64,000 bases of DNA from Ectocarpus siliculosus (lineage: Eukaryota > Sar > Phaeophyceae > Ectocarpales > Ectocarpaceae): NCBI GenBank assembly GCA_000310025.1, contig FN648498.1, positions 39,194 through 103,193 of the forward strand, read 5' to 3'. Both the position numbers and the translations under genes were made by a program. This document shows, piece after piece, positions 43,775 to 55,795 of this stretch; position 1 is the first letter of the stretch; every line of letters starts with the position of its first letter. The notes beneath the pieces were generated by a model that had not been told where the DNA came from, did not search any database, and saw nothing but the letters and a program-made list of their open reading frames with translations.

Positions 43775-44000
43775 GGACAGTTCGGTGTTCATCCATGATA
43801 TGATGCGGGCCATGGCCAGGGTGGACAAGGCAAAGGCGCTCAAGGTGTCCGAGGATATGTGAGTTTGTTGGCAGGAAGCCTTTGGAAGAATAGCACGGGC
43901 GTTCTCTGTGGCACCGGATACGGACGGTACGTTGTGCTGTTTCCCAGCGAAGTAACAGTATTGAAGGCATTGCAGGGGCGATGTAGAGGGATTCTATTGA
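43775..44000 (+). CDS. Two candidate 3'-terminal exons of an unidentified gene
   Basis: 43775-43858 follows CTGCACAG and precedes GTGAGT, encoding SSVFIHDMMRAMARVDKAKA then LKVSEDM. Its phase-2 end joins 43976-44000 (after CATTGCAG), which adds GDVEGFY and a stop. The join restores a Met codon. The product end is a charged helix. The short second exon makes the model tentative. No family recognised. Confidence 0.35.
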
Positions 44001-44968
44001 TGGGGTAAGCAAAGACTTTGACCTTTTCGCGGCCAAGCGAGACATCTTCATGCTTGAAACATTCTTGGGGACAACGGCGCCAGAGAGATTTTGGGCCAAA
44101 TCCAGGAAGTTTTTTTGTTTGTTTTATGTCCTTCGAGTGCAAGAGGGGGGTGAATGTACTTCGGGCAAACCGAAAAAATCAAATACGAGCGAAGGTCACG
44201 CACACAGTCGAAGCGTCAACAGTAGAACAATAATAGCCCTAAGCCGTGCACAAATGATGAAAGGCAGACAGAGCACATGCCCCACTTTGGGATCTAGAGA
44301 CCGCTTAACGCGGTTAGCACAGAGACTGAGGATGCAACACAACCAATGCATCACTTTTTTGGGAAGCGATGGTGTCAACGCTTCCTATTTCAGATGGCAG
44401 ATAGAATTTCAGATGGCAGATAGTTATGTTTCGAATGGCGCTGGGTGGAACTCGTGCAGACTGTACTGGAACGAGTTCTGTGAGAGCCGCAGTTATGTCG
44501 AAGCAGAGAAGGATTGTTTGGAACGCTGACTGAAAGAGTACCAGCAGAAGCGTGCAGCACACCAAAAGGCCCGCAGCGCACACCCTGATCCGACGAAACT
44601 GGACGCTGATTTCTTCAGGGCCCTCCACAATGTTCGGATATTTTGCCGTGATGAGACGGCAGATGCCGCACTCAAGATCGCAACCAATATTCTCCTCAGC
44701 GGTATACGCGCCACCACCTGTTACGGCCCAAGGGAGTGTGTGCAAGGCAAATACCGCCAGACTGGCCCTCTTTGCTACCCTGACTGCAACGAAGGTGCGT
44801 GCTGCACCGGCCCCGTTCCCTACTCTGTGGACGTGCCCGTGGGCGACGCCCACGTCGCCCCCCATGAACTTGGCCCAGCAGGAGAGCACTCTGGAGTTCG
44901 ATTTTTCGGGCGTTTCCAGGACCATGGGGCATGGAGGACAAACTTGGGCGATATCGTGGACATACTTG
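44001..44968. other. Coding-like but unresolved
   Basis: Plus- and minus-strand frames overlap extensively from 44314 to 45027. The minus-strand 237-codon frame has no start context or motif that singles it out. One plus-strand frame (44552-44980) or another (44740-45021) could be upstream exons of the next gene. None is convincing. Confidence 0.25.
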
Positions 44969-45644
44969 AAATCCACATGAGGGCGTCGAACGGACCAGCC
45001 CGGAGCTTGAGGCCTTCCTAGAGGCACTCGCGGCGAGCGGGTCGGTGACTTTATTGACCAACAAGCGCACAGACGGTGGTGGGGGAAGAGCGCTGCACCA
45101 GTTGCTGGCCTCGACGATATACCGTAGACCCTCCTGTCTTAGCTGTGCAAAGATCCATCGGTTGGGGTTTCGGCTGTTGGTGCGGATGTCGTTCCTCAGT
45201 GCAGAGCAAGCGGCGGCCATTGGTTGCACCCACCCCTTCATGGCGCTCCCTCGGGTCCGTCCACGGTCGAGAGGAGTGTACTCCGTCGAGGAAATCGACA
45301 ACATCCACCGCCGTCACAGCTACGGGACCGGCGCACCCTTACTGGATGACGCCATCCTCCATTTGTTTTACCTGACAAACTTCATGTATCGGCGCTATCC
45401 ATGGCCTAAGGGACAGCAGTATCGTATCGATGCAACCATCGCGAAATGGGTCGAAGAGGACGTCGATCGTTCGGTTTACGAGCCCAGCAGGCGGAGTCTA
45501 GTGAGAAGCGCTGACGTGGGCATTTTACTCCAAAGGCTTATTTCAGGCGCTGATGAAGGACCACAGCATCTGGCTTTTGCTCGCAGCATGCGACGTGGAA
45601 GAGCGCACCCTTGGACGCAAAAAATGAAGCTATTGTTAAATTAA
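44969..45644 (+). CDS. Hypothetical protein exon
   Basis: The frame is open from just after a TGA at about 44967 to the stop at 45642-45644. It reads as globular protein: TSPELEAFLEALAASGSVTL, SFLSAEQAAAIGCTHPFMAL, VYSVEEIDNIHRRHSYGTGA, AILHLFYLTNFMYRRYPWP and DATIAKWVEEDVDRSVY. Aromatic and charged residues are spaced as in a folded helical protein. No family is recognised. The 5' part may be an exon, with the first ATG only at about 45186. A possible continuation lies upstream in another frame. Confidence 0.45.
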
Positions 45645-46473
45645 TCCTAGTTTTTCAAGTCGGCGACATGAAGACCTTCTCCATCGAGAGTTGAAGAACA
45701 ATCGGCTCCTTGCCTGTTGGGTGTGCGACAAAGCCCGGCGGTACGTACTGCTAGAGATCTGTCGGCAACGTCGACGGCGGGTGATTCAGGTGAGAGTGAC
45801 TACTTTCCCCGTTTCTACATCGGTATTGATATCACAAACCACTTCGAACCTTAGTTGAAACCACATGCTCAGCCTCCCTCTTGACGCCCCTGCCTACGCG
45901 CCATTGCGCCCCCGCACACATAAGGGGGCAAGGGAGGCAGCATCTCGTGCATGTAGCGGCACGCAGCGTATGTATGCGGTTCATTCCTCGCCACATGTCT
46001 CTCCGCCCCGACGTTGGTTCCGTCTGCGACCGTTATTGTGTGAATCGACTGGCAGGCGAATGGTACGGCTGCACCGTCTGCATTTGCCGCAGCTGTACCC
46101 GAATTGCTGGCGTTCACACGTGGACCGAACGTACGAGGCAAGAAAGAGCGGCTCGTGGACTGGTTGATGTCGAAGCTTGACGAAAAGGAACAACAGGACA
46201 TGCATGTCCACATCCTCGATCGGAAATGATGCACGTGTCCATCGGTGCGATCATTTTTGTTTGTGAGATAACATTTGACAACAACAACAGAAGCTGCACG
46301 ACAAGGACACAGTATCTGTCAGACAACATGTACAGTGCACGCCCGCACATATTAAGTTGGCAGTTCAGAAGTTGAGGGAATCCAAAATGTAAGAACGTTG
46401 GCATAAGAACAGGTGACGAGGTGCCAATGAGAACGAGAACCGATCTCCCACACTATTTGACAAATGCGCACCG
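45645..46473. other. No recognised gene
   Basis: Overlapping short frames occur on both strands between 45865 and 46234, without motifs or good splice borders. Confidence 0.35.
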
Positions 46474-46769
46474 CTTCCGTGGAAGTATATGTCAGCTTCC
46501 ATGAGTTGGATCTACTTCCATGGAAGTTGATACCACTCAAATGGAAGCCACACGTTTTGTACTTCCATGGAAGCGCAGAACGACACTTCCATGGAACTAA
46601 ATGTTTGAAATGTGGATGTGCCACTGCCATGGAAGTTATCTTCCACGGAAGTCCCATGGAAATCCCATGGAAGTCGAAACTTAGGCTCCCATAGAAGCGC
46701 TATTCAAAACAGGTTTAGGGCATCTTCCATGGACGGAAGCGTTAAGTCTCGGGTTAGCTTCCATGGAAG
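46474..46769. repeat. Cluster of CTTCCATGGAAG palindromes
   Basis: Twelve or so copies or one-to-two-base variants of the self-complementary 12-mer CTTCCATGGAAG lie within 300 bases (about 46474, 46495, 46515, 46562, 46586, 46625, 46640, 46654, 46665, 46688, 46723, 46758). Spacing is irregular and the sequence between copies is not repeated, so it is not a simple tandem array. Confidence 0.85.
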
Positions 46770-47361
46770 TCCTTCTCAGAGAGAGGTCGAAATCGACAAG
46801 TGCTACTGTCTTGTGACGACGACCTGCCTTCCACATGTGAGTACATCTGATTTCTCGGAACTGCCAAACGTGTGTACATACATGTAGATTCCGACGACTT
46901 CGATCCACCCAAACAAAACGCGAAATACATCCATGTCCACCTTCCACGCCGACTTACATTTCACCATGCCTGCGACCACCAGAGGAAAGCCCAATGCCAC
47001 CCAAGTACGACCCTCTACAAAGAACATATGCTTGTTACACCCAATCATTTTTAGACACCGATGTTCACAAAACCCACCATCGACAGTACATTTTTCTCTG
47101 CTGTTGCTATTGCTTAGGTGTACATGGAGACGAACAAAAAATATCGAATAAATCGATGCGACAGGATTAACGATGTCATGTGTTCTCACGTCGCCTCAAG
47201 GACGCTATACCCACTTAGCACACGAAGAGAACCTTGTATCATTTTGTGTCTGGGTGACTTCCTGTGCTATGGCGGTATTTTTCGGGACCCGCCGCCCTCA
47301 CGGCGGCGGGGCCCGCTAAGTGCCCTAGTTCCTATATATGAAGGGGCATCGTGTCTGTATA
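46770..47361. other. No recognised gene
   Basis: Nothing with splice borders, a motif or a repeat is seen up to the dispersed element. Confidence 0.4.
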
Positions 47362-48009
47362 GGGGGGGGGGTACTCATAGTCGTGCATGCCGTAGTCGTT
47401 AGACCATTGACCTCGCATCCCTACAAAGCCAGGACGGAGCACGCCGGGTTCTCACCGGACCAGGCTCTCACATCACCAAGCGCGAAGCGCCGTGAGGTAT
47501 TCGGCGAGTCGCATGAAGGGTGAGCTGCATCCTGCTAAGGGTGTTCGGCATCTTGTGCTTACTTCCTTGCGTACGGATGACAGCTGCGAATGACTTCATT
47601 TATTTTCTGGTGCTTTCACTTCCAGAGACAGTTGTAAGCGCGGTGTAGCTGCCTCGAGGATGCTTGACCAATTTAACACAACGTGGTGCGATCATCCCCC
47701 TTGCGCGGAGTGAGGTTTCTCCGCCCCGCACAACATGATCTACTCGACCACCATTATGGTTACCGCCAAAAAAAAAACAGAGGTAAAAAAAAAACCGGTA
47801 ACTTGGTTGCCGAGTTCACGAAGTGAATTGGCTTGTTTTACAACGTCGTTGCCAAGCGACGAAAACCCAACCCCGATGGCAAATACCGGGGGCGGCGGCT
47901 TGTTTTACAACGTCGTTGCCACGCGACGAAAACCCAACCCCGATGGCAAACCCCGTAGGGAGGGCGTTCAGAGGGGAATGGGTTAGGGGGGGGGGGGGGG
48001 GGGGGGGGG
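47362..48009 (+). mobile_element. Dispersed element, copy with tandem 3' tail, running into the gap
   Basis: This matches the 7966-8503 element over its whole length. Here the final segment (GGCTTGTTTTACAACGTCG to GATGGCAAATACCGGGG) occurs twice, at 47830 and 47898. It continues past a variant into a run of about 22 G and then the assembly gap, so its 3' border is not visible. Confidence 0.85.
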
Positions 48010-48208
48010 NNNNNNNNNNNNNNNNNNNNNNNNNNNNNNNNNNNNNNNNNNNNNNNNNNNNNNNNNNNNNNNNNNNNNNNNNNNNNNNNNNNNNNNNNNN
48101 NNNNNNNNNNNNNNNNNNNNNNNNNNNNNNNNNNNNNNNNNNNNNNNNNNNNNNNNNNNNNNNNNNNNNNNNNNNNNNNNNNNNNNNNNNNNNNNNNNNN
48201 NNNNNNNN
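48010..48208. other. Assembly gap (199 N)
   Basis: 199 undetermined bases are bordered on both sides by long G runs, as expected where reads failed in a homopolymer. The gap length may be nominal. Confidence 0.98.
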
Positions 48209-49509
48209 GCGGGGGGGGGGGGGGGGTATTGTGCATTTCGGTGCCCCTAGCCGTGTGCCCTCGTCCGCGCTAGCCGCGCCTGTACGCTGTTTGACGTATC
48301 ACACCTAGACGAGTAGAGGGAGAGCATGATCAGCGCACCCTCAGGGCGTGTCATAGGCCTAGCCCAGGCTGTTGCGGCGCAAGACTATAGCCAAAAGTGT
48401 TCTCGGAAGCAATAGAAGAAGCAAACTCGGGGTCCAGTGCGAGAAACATGGGGGAGGGAGGGGGGTGGGGGTCGGGGAAAGGGGGACAAGACGAGGAGGA
48501 CGGGGAGAGGAGAAAGAGGAGGAAGAAGAGCCGGACGTGCGCTCGACAGGGACTAGACTCCACCCGAAACGGCGTTCGTTGTTGGTTTGCGTAACTAGTT
48601 GTACGTTCGAGAATATCGGAAAGTGGTGTGGAACGGTAGTGTAATTAAGCAACTCGTGCATGAGCGCTGTATGAACATTATATGAGCATTTCTTGAACAT
48701 ATTGAATTTTGGTTGGATCTGGATATTTGGCGTCGTTGTGGGGTATTGAAGTAGCTTGAAGGAGGATCAAAACCCCAAGCCCCGCTCCCTCACTCTCCGA
48801 GTGGGCGCTGAGCAGACCTGGTCTAAGAAGGCTAAAACAAGAGATCAAACAACACTGTGAGCAAAATAGTACCCGAAGCTAGGCGCAACGGACTTGCTCC
48901 CTTCCCTTTCTATTTCTCTGTTCCTCCATAACAGTAGTCGAACACGGAACACTTCCAGTACTTACTTGCGAGCTCAATATGACATACGTACGGCGGTTTC
49001 CGTCGAGCTTTCTTTGTGGGGTTATTTTCGTGCACACGCGTCGTGAGCCTACTCCGCGATTTGAGAGTCTCTCTCTCTGAAAATTGACTCGAACATGTAG
49101 GTGGATGATGTGGTGGCTTCTCCAACAAGAACACGCTATTAAAAACGCAGGCATGTAAGGCTCACACTGCTGTGATATCTGTGTAAAATAGGTCAGGTTG
49201 CAACAGGTTTGAGTTGCTCTAACGAATGCATGCTGAAAACACAAGAACATGGGAAAGGAAGAAAATAAAACGAAATCGGGTCCTCTCCGGGGAGATCTGT
49301 GTCGTGTGTCTCCCAGGACGTTCGTTTACTCACACCGTCTTCCCTCGGCCCTCGCCCAAGTCCAGTGCATGTTCCAGTCGCCGGTATGACCTGGCATGTT
49401 CTCGTTCACCACGCCTTGTCGCCGCACGTTGGCACATTCGAACACCGCACAGAGGCGAAACAGATAAGTGCCAACCCAGTTAAAAAAAAGTGGAATGCAA
49501 CACACGACG
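48209..49509. other. No recognised gene
   Basis: A G/GA-rich purine stretch lies at about 48450-48530. No exon is recognised. Confidence 0.4.
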
Positions 49510-49755
49510 GTAGGCTTGCGTATGTGATCTCAACCTACTGCTGTCACCACTACCCTTGCGAATGTGGTCTCAACTTACAGCAGTACTGTTGTAACCACGC
49601 CTGCTTGCGTGTGTCTCAACCTACTGCTGTAGCCACGCTTGCTTGCGTGTGTCGCAAGGTGCACTGCTGTCACCACTAGGCCTGCGTATGTGATCTCAAC
49701 CTACAGCTGTAGCCACGCGTGCTTGCGTGTGACTGCTGTCGTCGCGCTTACGTGC
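49510..49755 (+). repeat. Irregular repeat: CTCAACCTACTGCTGT / CCACGC(C/T)TGCTTGCGTGTG
   Basis: Four to five units of about 40-80 bp have CTCAAC cores near 49529, 49569, 49615 and 49695. Each carries a TACTGCTGT or TACAGC(A)GTA motif followed by CCAC. This ties the widespread CAGCAGTA motif to a repeated context. Confidence 0.75.
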
Positions 49756-51337
49756 GTCTGAAGTCTCAAGGACCTTGCTGTAACCGCCTGTCCCGAGCTG
49801 TGTCACCCTATGCTCAATATGGTGCAGGCACAACGACTACAGCACCGCGTATACACACATTGTCTCGCGCCAATCACCAGTGGCTTGGACACGAGAACGG
49901 GAACGCGAGAGAAAGTGGGCTGGGAGGAGATGGGAGGAGAAGAGGCAACGCAGCGACTGCTGCTGCTGTACAGTCCTGTGGGTGATCCAAAATCGACGAT
50001 GGTGTAGCGCTGACTACTGCTGCCGTACACATCACACGAACCAACTAACCTCAGCAGCAACATCAACGACCATGCCGACAACCAGGAAACCACCAGGATG
50101 CCACTGAGAAGCTTTACAGCAGCACACAAGGCCCCCCTACACGTCCCGCCTCCTCTCCGCTCGCGCTGGCGTTGGGCCTCTCATACGTGGATCTCGTACG
50201 CAGCAGCAACGCCTTTCACAGGCGATTAATCTATTTCCTCGACTGCGATGGGGCCCAGCTGCGAGGCTCGCATCATGCCCTGAGTTGTGCATCGAGGGTG
50301 AGAGAGGAAGTCACGTGTGGCGGCGTAGTAGCTAGGGTTGAACGCTGGAACCCGCGCAACGCCGCAACGGCTAGCAATGGCTGCCGTCTGTAATCTCGCC
50401 GCATTTTTTGTCGGCGGGATTTCCGTACAGGTGAGCAAACAGCAGCCTATCTACCTATCTAGGAATTAGTATTGAGCTCCCGACAATCTGGAACGAGGAC
50501 CAAATTCCCCCGGATCCTGATTGGCCGGCCCTGACAAGGGCAGAGCCCAATAATGGGGGTGCCTGGTGAGGGCCCAGTTTTGATTGAAACTGGGAACACC
50601 ACTCCCTTTGGACCCGCTTTCCCCGCTCAGCCTACCAACACTTCATGGCAGAGAGGACGCCTGGCCCCGGGAGAGATGGTGAACATCTAGCGCTGTCGTT
50701 ATCCGGACCCTGTTGCACGCTTCGTAGGCGGACTCGGGCCGCGGTCCGCGTTCAGGTATTGATTTGAATTTTGAAAGACATCCAAGGTAGTCTACAGCAG
50801 TAGGAAGGAGCCCTTTCCCCTGCTGGGACGAACCCCTAGACTGGCCTGCACGCCAGAACTCTCTTCAGATCTGATGCAGCAAAACAGTAGACCGCTTCAG
50901 TAAACCTGCATGGATCGTCGTTGTGTACCGTGCAGAAGAATTGGTTCGGGATCGAACAATCATCAAGGTGTGTACTATAATAATAGTCGTGTACACGACT
51001 GAGTACAGCAGTATGCACTCAAGATCTCATAGTGTACATGCTATGAATCCACTTGGGAACGTCGAAACATTGGGTGACTGACTTCATCGCGTGTTCTGCA
51101 GCCAGAAAGCACCAGAGATGGCTTTGGAGATTTTGAGAGCCGTCCTCTCCTGTACCAATATGTTAAAGATAGGGCGGGGTAATGAGTCGCGGGGCAGCCG
51201 ACAAATACCTTGCAGTAGTCTATCTGCGATGCTTGTGTGCGGTGGCGGGTGGCCGTCGATCGTCAACAACAACAAAAAAAGCTCCTGGAACGAACCGGCC
51301 GTTGGCGTGTGCATAAAGCGGTACCGTATGTGACACA
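49756..51337. other. No recognised gene
   Basis: Frames near 49810-50130 and 50172-50438 overlap on both strands without motifs. The segment 50470-50750 contains a phrase reminiscent of retrotransposon pol (IETGNTTPFGPAFPAQP), too short to assign. CAGCAGTA motifs occur at 50793 and 51003. Confidence 0.3.
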
Positions 51338-51466
51338 AGATACCACACCCCCTGGACCGATTTCGAAGCTCGGTTGCTCCACACCACAAAGAGTGGCGGT
51401 GCCGATAAATCCTCTTCGACGTGGATTACTCGAGCTGTCAAAACCGGTACAGGGGTGTGGTATCTT
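51338..51466. repeat. Inverted repeat, 15-bp perfect arms
   Basis: AAGATACCACACCCC at 51338-51352 is the exact reverse complement of 51452-51466, with about 99 bases between. It could fold into a stem-loop; no function is apparent. Confidence 0.7.
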
Positions 51467-51648
51467 ACGTTACCTACGGTAGACGTCATACATATACGCT
51501 CCCCCACCGATTTGGGTTTTCGGTGGTTTCTCTGCACAGAGTGACGCACAGCAATTTGGAAAGCTGTTCGCCGCGAGCTGTGTGTGTGTATGCAACGTTT
51601 TGCGTGACGGCTAATAGAGGACGCGGGGCAATAGGACCCACGGAAGCT

Positions 51649-51755
51649 GAGGTGGCGAGAGTCGGTAAAATGCATGCATGCAAGAAAAAGAAAACACCGC
51701 CAAAAACGGCATTTTTCCCGTGGCAAGCACTGGTTTGAATCCAGGTGACCCCTCC
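51649..51755 (+). other. Possible tRNA-derived sequence
   Basis: GAGGTGGCGAGAGTCGGTAA resembles a tRNA acceptor/D-arm start, and CACTGGTTTGAATCCAGGTG forms a T-arm-like stem with loop TTTGAAT, close to the B box. The distance between them is larger than in a normal tRNA and the acceptor ends pair only partly, so it is at best a decayed tRNA or SINE head. Confidence 0.25.
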
Positions 51756-52568
51756 CCACACACCGAATCAGCAGCAATGACAATGGCATCCGCCACGAGC
51801 TGTGTGTATGGCTCCCTTCCCCCGGCAGGGATGTCTTGCCCCTGCCAGCGTTGTTGCGTGTTTGGCTGAGTGTTTCCTCTGCGTTCCAACTGCGTGACTG
51901 CGTGTGTGTGTGTGTGGGAGATCTATGATGCCTTGGCTTGCCTTTCCTCTACAACCACCCGCCCGAGTGCCCCGAGATGCCAACGTGAAACCACATGACG
52001 GAGGCGGTCCGCACGATGATTTCTCGTGCGGGGTGTACGTAGACGATTCGCTTTGCTGAAAGTACAACCGCGCGGGGATGGGGTGAGTATATCCTATGGT
52101 TTTTGGGTACAGATGCCGGTGAAGCATGGCCATCTGCTGTCGGAGCACGACGAAACCGGTGTGGTGAAGAGGGCCCTATTTTTCTTGTTCGTCACAAGCC
52201 AGCAGATCGCCAATCGCATCGGTGCTCTATAGAACTCGTGCTGGTCGAAAAGGATGGAAATTCAGATGGTCGCTTTCAGAAACTTGGGCCCCTGGTAAAT
52301 AGAGCCTGATTTTTCCTCCTCGGACGGAGGGAAAAGAACGGTCGCGCTTCGCGCTCCGCGGCTCATTCCAAAGGTGACGAGAGGAAAAATCGAGTGAAGA
52401 GCAGCGTACCTGTAGACCGTGTTTCACAACACACGTTGCACGCCCGCGGGAAAAGTCATCTGTTACAGCAGGAAGCCCTACAGGGAAGAGTAATAACACC
52501 ACGTTGAAACCTTAACCGTACTTGAGCCGCGGCAAGGCTCAATCTAGATTAATGAGCGGTGTCCTGCC
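51756..52568. other. No recognised gene
   Basis: A short GT run lies at about 51900-51915. No exon or repeat family is seen. Confidence 0.35.
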
Positions 52569-53437
52569 TAAGGCTACGCAAGGCTCCTCGCCGTCCCTTG
52601 TGTCCCCGGGGCTCCGCTACTTTTTGTTTCCCCAACCCTTTTTTTTCTCACAGCTCAAACTGCTAGGTAAAAATCCCGGGCGGTGCCCCCGCCGACTGCT
52701 GTAAAAACTCATCTGTCCCCCTCTGGCGCTTAGCCCTGGAGACGCAAAGCTTTACCATATATTTGAAGAAATCATACCACCTTAGCAACCCTGTCGATCA
52801 ACAATTTGCCGCTTATCAGTTTTAGGCCTTGTAGCGCGAGATCGAGGTGCTTCAAAAAATGCAATTTGAGCACAATCTTCATGCCGAGGTTTCTTGTGAA
52901 CAAGCTCGGCAACAGTGTGCTTCAGTTGCAGACAGCTACAGCACGCCACTACACTGCTCCAAACTGCCAGAGCCTACCGACATGGTGTGTGAGTGGTGTC
53001 GTATGACTTGACAGCAGTAGCAGACAACCAGAAACGGTTCTAGAGGGTGTTCGCGTGAACTGTATGTAGTTGCATGCAGTAGCGCGAAATTTGGCCAAAA
53101 TGACAGATTTTGTTCTCCACGTGTGTATCCCCGATTCTCAACAAACCGATTAAGCGCGAATGTAGCTGGCCACCGGGTGTTCTCATACTGCAAAAACATG
53201 TACTTATATTAGAGGCTTTGGACTTGGCACATTACAACTTTTCGATCTACGGTGCAAATCGTTATTTAAGAGATGTCATTCAAAATATGTTTTTCGGTTT
53301 ATTTTTTTCGTCCCCCCCGTATAAAGCTGCTTTTGTGCAAATCCCTGACTCTAAATTCGAGTGATTTCGTTTGGTTTGCGAAACCCCGTTTCCTTTTGAC
53401 AACGATGTTTTTTTGTGAGGAGCCTTGCGTAGCCTTA
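52569..53437. repeat. 869-bp segment bounded by 21-bp inverted repeats
   Basis: TAAGGCTACGCAAGGCTCCTC at 52569-52589 (21 bases; the last C completes the match) recurs inverted at 53417-53437. Flanking bases show no obvious target duplication. The interior has no recognised protein. It could be a small DNA transposon or chance arms of an older inversion. Confidence 0.45.
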
Positions 53438-53749
53438 ATAGCGGTAGAACTACAGTACGCATCCGCATATGTCGATACCAAACAGTAGCGCCCTTCTGTG
53501 GAGCTAGGTGTTGCCTTTGGCACGATAGATCAACGTGTTGCCGCACCTTTGCAATAGAGTGTCCAGCACGCACCTGTGCTTTTCTCGAGCTTTACACACT
53601 CTCGCCAAACAGAAGGAGCGAGTACAGGCAGTGCCCAGCGCCTACAGAGACCCTCACACCCTTTTCCCCCCGCCAACCTTCCCCTCCCGCATGCCTTCTT
53701 GCTCTCCCCGTGACGCAAACGGCACGTGACATTTTTTCGGGCCACTCAG
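53438..53749. other. Upstream flank of the long exon
   Basis: No further exon is recognised. The stretch ends with the acceptor GGGCCACTCAG at 53749. Confidence 0.4.
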
Positions 53750-55795
53750 GCTATCTACCGTGGCGAGAGAGCCAGAAACCGCGTGGTGCAACCCGCCCTT
53801 GACGCTTTCCGTGACGTTTGTGAGAGAATCTCCGCCGAATGTCCCAGTGGCTTGACGACGGCAAGTATTTGCGGACCCGTGAATCTCCCGCGTTGGTTCA
53901 GCGACGACCACAGCGGCAGCTCCCGATGCCCAGGTGTTTATGGTTGTGATTTTCATGGCGTTGCTGCTAGTTGTGACTGCAATGCTGATGCCGCTGCAGC
54001 TCCTGCTCCTGCTCCTGCTCCTGCTGCGGTTATTGCTGTCGCTGATGCGGCTACAATGCCAACCCCAGTCATCGAGGAGCACCAAATGCAACCCTCTCCG
54101 CCAGCCACGCCTTCGCGTCTTGGTCCAGGTGCTGCCGCTGCTATCCTTGCTTGCACTGGCAGCCGCCGAGACCACATCGAGACGACGGAGCAAGAGAGTG
54201 GGAAAGAAGAGGAGATCGTGCAATCGAACGCCACAGCAGCCGAAGAACCGAGTCAGCCTGGGCATTGCGGTAGTAGTGGCCTCGGCCTGCCCCAGATCCC
54301 AGAGAAATCTACAGAAGGACGCGATCTGATTGGTGGAGGCGATGGTGCAGTAGCTGAACAATTGGCTGGAAGTGATAAACTTCGGCATCAGGAACAGTCG
54401 GTGGTGTCGAGCAATGATAAAGAGAAAGCTCTCGGGTGCCGCCTTGCCCCACCACCTTCCGCGGAAAGAGGGGCGACAACGCAAGGAGGAGGCAGCGGCG
54501 GCGCTAGTGTTGGACTGCCCGCCGGGAGCACCGTGAAGCGGGGAGAGGTGGATAGCCAACCACCGTTGATGGCCAGGTCTACCACCGCAGCTGAAACGGA
54601 CTGCTTCACCTACAGCGACGGCGAAGGTGACGGCTTCGCCTCTTCGACACCAGCAAAGAACGCCATCGAGAACTCCGATGTACTCATACCGAACGACGAT
54701 GCCCCTGCTTCTCCCGAAGTTGTGGTGCCGGTCACGGCTGTTGCACCGCGTTATGGCGCCGAGGGTGGTGTCGTCCAAACGCCATCGTACAAGCAACAGG
54801 AACCACGCCGACCTTCGCACGTTGTCGGTGGAATCGTTGCTTCTGTCGCAGGAACCAGCAGCATCAAGTATGGCAAAGACAACGACGATGGTGAAGCGGT
54901 TTTCGGTGACGATGTGGCAACCGGATATGAAGACGACGAACACGACAATGACACCCCGGCGGCGGACGACGTGGGGAATTTGAACACAATGGTGACACAC
55001 ACCAGGTCCGGAGGAAACGCGTCACCGGGGCATTCGTGGGATACAGCGAGTGTGTCTGTCCCAAAATCCCAAGGTGGGGGGAAAAATAGTCGAGAAGAAG
55101 ATTTTCTCGGAGAACGACGAAGCAGACGCGAAGGCAGAAGAAGGCGAAACGCTGATCTTCTGGTCGACGCCTGCACCGCCTCCTCGTCCCCGACTCGAGA
55201 TGACTCCCAGCCTTTCGGCAGAGAGCGAAGCGGCGGTGAGCGCCTCTGGTCGAGCCTCGCCTTGTCGACCAGCAGTTTTGAAGCATCGCCGCTGAAGGGG
55301 GAGTCTATCCCGGCTCTGGCGCTATCCGCGAGAAGCGATTGCTCCACGGCGCGTCGTCTCGGCGATGATGGCGGCGCCGGTGATGACTTCCTTCTGGCGG
55401 ATGGCGCGGAGGTGCCGGCTATCAGCAAACCATCCTCTTCCATTTCTGTCGGTGTTGGTGACGATGTCCCGAAACCTTTCTTGGCGTGGTTGGACGAGGG
55501 CCCACGATACTCTCACCCAGACGACGACCCTGGGGCTGCGGGAGGGCACGACAGACTACCCTTATTCTGCCCTGACATCGATCGGCGAGCAACGGGAAGT
55601 GCCGATGTCCAGAAGAGCCACCACCCAAGGGCGCCGCGGACTTTTGCGGCTCACGGTGTCGGCGTACTCCGTGGCCAACACCACGAAGACAGAACACATG
55701 AAGTCATCGGAGCAGCGAGCATCGAAGACTGGAGTTCGCGAGAGCTCGAGGAGGAACTACGCCGAATTCGGGGAGCGGTAGAGAGTCGAGTGAGA
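53750..55795 (+). CDS. Long low-complexity exon, hypothetical protein
   Basis: An open frame of about 680 codons runs from an acceptor at 53749 to a good donor (GTGAGA, then GTGAGT at 55796). The ATG at 53726 lies before the acceptor, so this is probably an internal exon. A possibly folded start (AIYRGERARNRVVQPALDAF, RDVCERISAECP) precedes a long disordered region rich in Ala, Pro, Gly, Ser, Asp and Glu, including (AP)n from a GCTCCT microsatellite (about 53997-54032). Acidic runs (YEDDEHDNDTP) and a basic RRSRREGRRRR follow. It ends in a helix, SSRELEEELRRIRGAVESR. GC-rich codon use contrasts with the flanks. No family is recognised. An overlapping 448-codon minus-strand frame is treated as a shadow. 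Confidence 0.5.

Noticed and set aside
44314-45027. 237-codon minus-strand open frame with a hydrophobic stretch
   Set aside because: No start context, splice site or domain; plus-strand frames over the same DNA are equally open. Left undecided rather than called.
46352-46657. ORFs through the CTTCCATGGAAG cluster
   Set aside because: Apparent protein repeats such as LPWK come from the palindromes themselves.
53654-55000. 448-codon minus-strand open frame
   Set aside because: It overlaps the better supported plus-strand exon, has Arg/Ser-rich composition typical of an antisense reading of GC-rich coding DNA, and no motif or good splice borders.
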